Below, one piece after another: positions 43,101 through 45,869 of a stretch of 45,869 nt of DNA (positions within the stretch are counted from its first letter, which is position 1; each line of letters begins with the position of its first letter). Source of the DNA: Saccharothrix sp. ALI-22-I (GTDB lineage: Bacteria > Actinomycetota > Actinomycetes > Mycobacteriales > Pseudonocardiaceae); NCBI RefSeq assembly GCF_001984175.1, contig NZ_MTQP01000028.1, positions 1-45,869 on the forward strand. The letters run 5' to 3'. Under the pieces are notes generated by a model. It was not told the DNA's origin and searched no databases. It saw only the letters and a list, made by a program, of their open reading frames with translations. A program made the position numbers and the translations under genes.

Positions 43101-44723
43101 CGGGTCGGGCGAGTTCACCTTGTAGGCGGCGCCGGAGGCGGGGACGCCGCCGCTCCAGGGCTCCTCCAACGTGATCACGTCGGCGGTGTTCTCTTTCACC
43201 ACGCCCTGGGAGGTGCCCGCGGACACCAGGCGGCCCTTGAAGGCGTTGGGCTCCCACGGCGTGGTCTTGTCGGTGTGCGTCAGCTTCGTGGCCTCGTATT
43301 CGACGTCCTCGCCCTGGCCCGAGGTCAGCTCGGCGACCACGTCCAGCGCGGTGCCGGTGTTCGGCGCGTTCTGCGTCATCGTCAGCGTGAACGCGAGCTT
43401 CTTGCTGGTGTTGTCGAAATCCACGCCGGACACGGCGATCGGGCCGGTGTTGAGCTTGCCGAACATCTCCTGCACGGAGCTGAACTTCGGCAGGCCCGCC
43501 TTGGCCGGGTCGTCGCCCTTGTCGGGGTTGTGCACGTTGTCGTCCACGAACTTCGCCAGCACGGAGCCCGCCTTCACGGCGTCGGCCAGCGTGCCGCGCA
43601 TGAACGGCAGGTTCACGTTGCCCAGCGGCTTGGCCGGGTCGCCCCACTGGGCGCGCTGCACGGCCTCGATTGAGTTGACCAGGTGGCTCAGCCCTTCGAC
43701 GAGGTCGCGCGGGGTGAGCGTGGTGAACCGGGTGAGCTGCTGGAGGTCGGTCGCGTCGACGTCGACCGCGGGCGAGCCGGTGGCGATGTCCGGCCACTGC
43801 ACCTTCACCTTGCCGGTGATGCCGCCGACGGCGGTCCCGGCCAGCGGTTGCGCGGTGAAGGTCAGCTCGGCGTCCACCTCGCCGGCGGGGGAGGCGAGCC
43901 CGATGTGGAACAGCCCGGCCGCCGCGCCGGACGCGGCCAGTTCGGCCGTGCCTGCGCCCGAACCGGGCGGGGTGACGGCGAGCCGGCCGTCACCGTCGGG
44001 GTCGTCGGCGGTCGCGGCGATGTTCGCCTCGACGGTGACGTGCGAGCCCGCCTTGTCCAGGTTCACGCCGAGGATGCCGAAGCCCGCGGTCGGGCTCGCG
44101 CCCTGGTCCAGCTCCGCCTTGACACCCACCGTCATCCTCGGCGAGGCGTCGTCCTTGACCAGGTAGAACCAGTCCTTGGCGGAGTCGTAGGCGAAGCGCA
44201 GGGTGGCGTCGAGGGTGAGGGTGGCGTCGACCGCGCCGGAGGTGGTGAACGTGATCGCGGGCGAGGAGCTCGCAACGCTCACCGGCTGCTGGTCGGCGAC
44301 CTTCGTGACGTGCAGGGTCGCGTCGACCCGCTGCACGCTGCCGTTCTGGCTGGTCTGCACGGTGAGGGTGCCCGGCCGGTCGCCGCCGAGGGGGTAGGTG
44401 CCGGCGAGGTCGGCGAAGGAGTTCTTGTCCTTCAACGGATCTCGTACCGTCGTGGCGATGAGGTCCTGGAAGCCCAGTGCCGAGCCGGGGCTGACACCGA
44501 GCAGCGGCACGGCCTCGCCGAGCCTGCCCACCGTGCCCAACGACCTGCTGAAGTCGGCGAACGAGCCCAGCCCCGCGACGATCTTCTGCACGTCGGGGTC
44601 CTGGGCGCTCGCGGGCGGCGTGACCACCACGAGCCCGACCAGGGCCAGCGCCAGGCTGGTGAACACGGCGGTGATCCGCCGACCTGTACGCGCGCAGCGT
44701 CGGATTGAAGGGTACGACCCCAT
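34176..44723 (-). CDS. giant exported RTX-type calcium-binding repeat protein
   Basis: A 3515-residue protein. Residues 1-40 are a Sec signal peptide: Arg-rich start, hydrophobic core SLALALVGLVVV, and cleavage after PPASA. Residues about 41-2080 are beta-rich, with recurring segments such as EEPWSGGVPASGAAYKVNSP and TEPWAQAPAKGTAYAFRSPL that mark an internal repeat family. From about 2090 to 3290 there are dozens of GGxGxD nonapeptides, in supermodules of about 110-170 residues that each contain a GDN motif (near 2538, 2646, 2764, 2886, 3054). The last 200 residues are Cys-containing and non-repetitive. RTX repeats bind calcium and fold outside the cell; here a Sec signal replaces the usual type I signal. 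A surface or biofilm role is inferred. ATG 44723 follows GAGGCGG. No secretion genes are adjacent. Confidence 0.88.
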   Translation of the reverse strand: MGSYPSIRRCARTGRRITAVFTSLALALVGLVVVTPPASAQDPDVQKIVAGLGSFADFSRSLGTVGRLGEAVPLLGVSPGSALGFQDLIATTVRDPLKDKNSFADLAGTYPLGGDRPGTLTVQTSQNGSVQRVDATLHVTKVADQQPVSVASSSPAITFTTSGAVDATLTLDATLRFAYDSAKDWFYLVKDDASPRMTVGVKAELDQGASPTAGFGILGVNLDKAGSHVTVEANIAATADDPDGDGRLAVTPPGSGAGTAELAASGAAAGLFHIGLASPAGEVDAELTFTAQPLAGTAVGGITGKVKVQWPDIATGSPAVDVDATDLQQLTRFTTLTPRDLVEGLSHLVNSIEAVQRAQWGDPAKPLGNVNLPFMRGTLADAVKAGSVLAKFVDDNVHNPDKGDDPAKAGLPKFSSVQEMFGKLNTGPIAVSGVDFDNTSKKLAFTLTMTQNAPNTGTALDVVAELTSGQGEDVEYEATKLTHTDKTTPWEPNAFKGRLVSAGTSQGVVKENTADVITLEEPWSGGVPASGAAYKVNSPDPMTGQVTFGDTFVSKGLRDANALNATATVKPGYVATATLVLDLRDPITGDACKPLDPDAAATGCPFADKNPDGTTTLVTSLPRTPDRFLLRTGGDLVKADAPVDTKVDVNGSVGYLKVHLSGDLTMSKKDGSANMLSVGLKKVGDADGDLPLSQVFAKVVDDLGTPAKEPEDLLTVSVGAKATATVKLDVPGITDFFGGPVSVGATMPDITDPSNVQFTGLDALDKAKAFDFDPDNPRAMFGQILKALQVLNASLKTVDGDGEVKSALTTPLPVVGKSLSDLLGSADAGSGPSVEYGNVDINGRTFGYIKDGNRTGDTAFGDDHERRAVLVGTQVVIVELADPNEKRLLLTEPWAQAPAKGTAYAFRSPLEDAVDKLTAAPPDYLQDMVATLNDALPDGSGISFAYKEVDGKPSIVLNVDMNRRVATAQPVRFSFTDEKGTGRSLVAAEGEATANLALTGSTKVGFVLPLAAGEGPADAAALKVLPTSTVDITAHGGVTGVVKSSIGPLSIALGNPGGAERAVVNAHYNAHLGYGPGGTAPVPLSDFVKNVSLSLNGDNQPVTCPGDPVAGTDLALCAVMPVFVSSDNANWSKLAAPDDSFVVRLPREVSDLGQAFSFSPDLPGGVKRFEMPSDIGQKILDALLDFSQFGDGIEKYLAMIERALRTAAFDGKLPLVGDDLQQGADRFGQLRAKIQQAMAQMPGGGRVNNTGELTDWVNNHLKPAVGSAVTVGFACEATLQPATSPTAAAQGAKGTTKYVYGIVASAQGKDAPPAIVEVADGNAALDGDNFNQLGWTKSAYATSYKIIRKTHPDDPDDNEWKVLVEGLGADTVAYPDDGAALGAVYVPKDTNPKLSDCPDSAALQDITGATFSFDLCDGKVDPSDTCATNELSLNRPLDLGIPGLSLREAADPAKRKGVTAGLSYRLHVKVGVDKSTGFYVATQDIDRPELGLKLGFKLPDNMKAQLAFLEVGLKPTEGGATDLFAGTFYVDLHKKGQDACFTGCAVDNDARIALADLADVDQVADVSLSAKVGIDWDFEVTAGPLPGISGSFHLKWEWSLGQKPGDGTPEIAFNHVMLNAGKFLGEVLKPIVDKVALFTKPIQPILDQLYAPIPVLSDLSRAVGGGDVNLVTIAKSFSTIAGGPDLEFVDKVLRTLQLVSQITDDGGAIEIGSFNVLGKAALETENSPDTAARLIDEDSIDPEPTDLRAAIDAQNGQEIVSEGKAGDAAGFSFPILENPAQLFGLLMGQDVDLVKFDSGPLRLAFSYSQSFGPVYAPPPVLVSISGSASVEARFRAGFDTYGIRKAIEHENVADILDSIYLETTDDDGKPLPVVTFRGELAAGAAVSVVLIEVGIKGGVALTINLSWADPNNDGKFRFFEFSKVALKNPMCLFNMDGRLSLFLKVYITIGFSPFSVSFDFTLADITLLDFSVKANCEPPPPVLAHADGTTLVLHVGDGHTGARGDSAWTARDNEEKWTVTQLVNEDGGFEGFAVSALGFREEHRDKNLAKVSADATNDTGKRVFVFQGDGDKSGAGEDEASEAKPFDKAVDVTGGKGDDSVKTGIGPSTVEGGPGNDQITAGDLAAAFGGKGTATVDGGEGDDAITVGGAGDTVTGGTGNDRIAAGLGANTIDGGDGDDTIGIGSDSPLAENNPGKAEYVAQHNVLVGGHGSDRISGGSGPDSVYTSFRAGDPADETGVDEPGWPDKAVVNGETVDATNTVDTGTGSDTVYGSQGVDMVTGRSKGDQVDDIRGGGNNDVLTGGFGADKVYGGPGDDYVIAEPSDVGGQTGSGDFGPVRSVGHRPLPAGTSPSAKLLVGGYGNDHVIGGDGGAEIFGDKHANPCTPPGDPASKAPAEPADAADGRDLITGGTGVEVVAAGGAADNVDLRAAADRACGQLGDDVIAGGNDDDTLYGGGGADLAYGDAGKDSVYGNNDNDTLYGGANDDVVEGNNGADTAFGGADADLVIGGTRKAGEPDVGDTLYGDSGTDLVIGDNGDGSAAAGTGGPFDLDGANAAAGGPDFGFGGDADDRAFGGLAHDELSGGQSDDYLEGNNADDVVHGDGGEDRVVGGGAEVASTVDGHQVGRPDTGDKLFGDAGPDVVAGDNAVLSLGDASPVTLGRQFTKSHRITLLDLGYSPTAGTSGDDVISGGGEQDVLTAQGGADTVTGDDGDDYAEGGPGHDTISGNEGQDDLVGGSSTEEAAGVGQPDVGDSVHGDNGQDVAIGDNGSLLRTGTPSRLTQERGMTPRGIVPLDLGLSPHADSSGADEVWGDDAADVLLGQGGPDRLKGNAADDYVEGDQGVDWIEGNDGNDDLVGGSSTPLTGTSGQPDAADAVFGGNGDDVGIGDNGTVQRPAAGETPTRATKRLATSGGNPITGRIVVEHDLDNGGVLNAPPADRFGDDRMSGGSGVDVLWGQDGGDFLSGGGQADYLEGNGGVDVLRGDLGLGEASTETTVVPLPDPGWPGAASGPVDLEGADPSHGQDDMIGGSAAAGFRDGGDVFEGNGADDVQLGDNGSLVRTVEGQPGSMKEKVYAQRYATGLVPDNATVSRTHDPDLPGPATRFCTTAQATCEPVGAFGDDTMFGDDGNDGMWGQDGNDTMTGSTGDDDMFGELGDDTMFGNDGEDAMLGDRGGVVDERLNPDDVAARGFTVQLNSVPQESYTGFRAGAYDRRVDLLHDVDGDAFIGGSTSQAMPHDGIAEGGDDRIRGGNGSDNIHAGFGDDMANGDSGGDQVFGGDGADALWGGKGCDPTAPTPDCLTNGVFNPDARGDDDRYVDHVFGGVGGTSAASQAGALGSDVIDFNPRGTYSGGCAAGAWPESLGSGSVDPCRWFEMTNKTNDTADPATQADNQHHQGTDWIYGGWDRDVVQGDVAGNGPNPGDRLIDWSGAYNLYTHCNAAYGGYNDIRQRSPGIQDFLQKLAWGTGAGQVASDATTSGTSAFRELALVYPSDNNGHGTGQAYPTTPGHFDNPVSCTD
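34860..38445 (-). repeat. RTX nonapeptide-repeat coding block
   Basis: This DNA encodes the GGxGxDxxx repeats of the giant protein and appears as recurring variants of 'gccgccgtcgccgaacac...gtc' on the plus strand. The period is 27 bp within blocks and roughly 330-500 bp between supermodules. It is protein-coding repetition, not a CRISPR or satellite. Confidence 0.85.
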
Positions 44724-45384
44724 GACCAGACCGCCTCTCGACGGCGGATGGCCCCCGATGCCATGCGCCGGAACGGGTGTGATGTCCGTGGAGCACGGCC
44801 CGGCCCGCAGGGGGTCGCACCGACAACGGGAGAGTCGACGCCGTTGCGGCCCGCGTTACGTCCCTGTGAAGCCGGGTTGGCGCTTTCACCCGAAAAGACG
44901 ATTTGATCTGGTCTGCCGGTGTAGGGCCTGTTCGGGGACCAGTTCACATGCGGACATCCCCCTCTTGGGGCACCCGGACCCTGCTTGCGGTGCTCGACGC
45001 GGGCGCTGGCCCGCACCCGCACCACCGGGGGAGATGGACGCGGTCATCCCGCAGTGGTCGTGGTGGTCGAAGCGGTCGGTGAACTCCGTCCGTGACTCGA
45101 CCACGCCGAACCGGCACGAGCACCACGGGTGTCAGGGCACCGCCGACCGGGTGTGCACACCCGGTCGTGCACCACTGCCGGGTTCGACGCGCTGAGCCGG
45201 TCCGGGGGACGGACACTGTCACCAGCCCCGGGACGATCCGACGTGAGGAACCGCGCCGTGAGGTTCACGACATCGTTCACCCGGCTCGTCGGTTGTGACG
45301 TGCCCGTCCAGCAGGCGCCGATCGGTTTCGCCGCTGCCGTCCCCTGTGGGGTGCCAGAAGTCGGCCACGTGGTCTGACCTGCGG
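44724..45384. other. long intergenic region upstream of the giant gene
   Basis: About 660 bp with no frame I would call a gene. It must hold the promoter of the 10.5-kb gene, but I cannot place -35 and -10 boxes with confidence. The clearest signal is the 24-bp palindrome at 45144-45167. A partial ECF41-like -35 (TGTCACC near 45218) lacks a matching -10. Confidence 0.4.
45144..45167. promoter_or_regulatory. perfect 24-bp palindrome
   Basis: The half-site CGACCGGGTGTG is followed immediately by its exact complement, with no spacer. It lies 420 bp upstream of the giant gene's ATG. It is probably an operator for a dimeric regulator; a recombination site is the alternative. Confidence 0.5.
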
Positions 45385-45869
45385 TTAGGCGGCGGTGGGT
45401 TCGTACTCGTTGATTAGGCCGTCGAGGACTGGTCGGCGTCGTATCGACGTGTGGGCTGGCTGTGGGACCGGATGATCCGGTCGCGGTGGTGCGAGCTGTA
45501 GCGCCCGGTGGGGTCGGCGGTGGTTGTAGTGCGTCACATAGCGGTCGAGTACCGCCCGAAGGTGGTGTTCGTTGATGATGAGCAGGCGGTCGGTGGCTTC
45601 GCGTCTGACGGTTCCGACGAACCGCTCGGCGTAGCAGTTGGCTCGCGGACACCGTGGTGGGATCTTCACGATCTGGATGTCGGTGTCGGCGAGGACGGCG
45701 TCGAAGGATGCGGTGAACTGGCCGGCCCGGTCGCGGATGGGGAACCGGAAGTCGCCTGCCCGGTCGCCGGGGTCCGTGAGCGGGTTGCGGGCTTGTTGGG
45801 TGGTCCATGCTGCGTCGGGGTTGGTGGTGGTGCCGAGGATGTGGACGTAGCGGGTGGCGACCTCCATCA
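45385..45869 (-). CDS. integrase-core (IS481/IS3-like) transposase, cut by window end
   Basis: The C-terminal 160 residues of a DDE transposase, open through the window edge. Visible are RDRAGQFTASFDAVLADTDI (second Asp), PPRCPRANCYAERFVGTVRR (catalytic Glu) and the tail HYNHRRPHRALQLAPPRP. The frame is intact as far as seen. It closely matches the fragment at 2129-2296 on the same strand, and an N-terminal relic of the same kind of protein is at 32199-32441. The upstream half and the far IS end are outside the window. Confidence 0.85.
   Translation of the reverse strand, partial: MEVATRYVHILGTTTNPDAAWTTQQARNPLTDPGDRAGDFRFPIRDRAGQFTASFDAVLADTDIQIVKIPPRCPRANCYAERFVGTVRREATDRLLIINEHHLRAVLDRYVTHYNHRRPHRALQLAPPRPDHPVPQPAHTSIRRRPVLDGLINEYEPTAA

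Noticed and set aside
45212..45245. Possible ECF41-like promoter upstream of the giant RTX gene
   Set aside because: TGTCACC is present, but the bases 16-17 bp later (GACG) do not match, and it is on the plus strand, pointing away from the gene.

Overview
The window is about 46 kb of very GC-rich DNA. Actinobacterial gene families fill it: two large ATP-binding LuxR (LAL) regulators, ECF41-type sigma factors, an ESX/EspC-like protein with an RHS effector, LtrA, and VioB-type ferritin-like proteins. This suggests a filamentous actinomycete, most likely of the Pseudonocardiales (Saccharothrix/Actinosynnema/Lentzea-like); that is inferred from content, not from a marker gene. No tRNA, rRNA or CRISPR array is visible. 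The region looks accessory: IS remnants lie near both ends and several genes are decayed.

Layout. 1-800: a frameshifted large serine recombinase remnant. 1.7-2.8 kb: a VOC protein, a junction of two different transposase remnants, and a broken SDR gene. 2.8-8.05 kb (minus): a compact operon of EspC-like protein, YbaB/EbfC-like protein and a 1478-residue RHS/YD-repeat protein. 8.04-8.3 kb: a decayed copy of an esterase 5' end with its promoter. 8.5-9.9 kb: a divergent TetR/SDR pair with two operator-like palindromes. 10.0-12.4 kb (minus): an ECF sigma factor lacking its C-terminal regulatory domain, followed by two alpha/beta hydrolases. 12.8-21.5 kb: two LAL regulators flanking a universal stress protein, a ferritin-like protein and an SDR. 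21.9-22.9 kb: an apparently intact IS5-family element. 23.0-32.1 kb: a redox/stress cluster with a fumarate-reductase-like flavoprotein, two NAD(P)-binding epimerase-like proteins, a ferritin-like/CDGSH fusion, LtrA, a full-length ECF41 sigma factor, a free-standing copy of its regulatory domain, and a cupin. 32.2-34.0 kb: IS remnants, including an IS with 17-bp ends and a transposase broken by four frameshifts. 34.2-44.7 kb (minus): one 3515-residue exported RTX-like repeat protein. 45.4 kb to the end: another integrase-type transposase, cut by the window edge.

How it fits together. The strongest unifying signal is a promoter element close to the one reported for ECF41 sigma factors: a -35 like TGTCACA, 16-17 bp, then GGTC or TGTC. 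I find it eleven times between 8.2 and 31.8 kb. It precedes the esterases, universal stress protein, both ferritin-like genes, epimerase/flavoprotein operon, ltrA-like gene, cupin/epimerase operon, a small acidic protein and, unexpectedly, the EspC-RHS operon. One divergent pair (23047-23116) has no gene behind it. With one complete ECF41 factor, one lacking its regulatory domain and one detached regulatory domain, the window looks like a local ECF41 regulon in which domain and promoter shuffling has spread control to new cargo. The two LAL regulators may form a second layer: an inverted repeat (GTCCCTGG, 10 bp, CCAGGGAC) occurs upstream of the truncated sigma gene and of the SDR gene next to the second LAL regulator.
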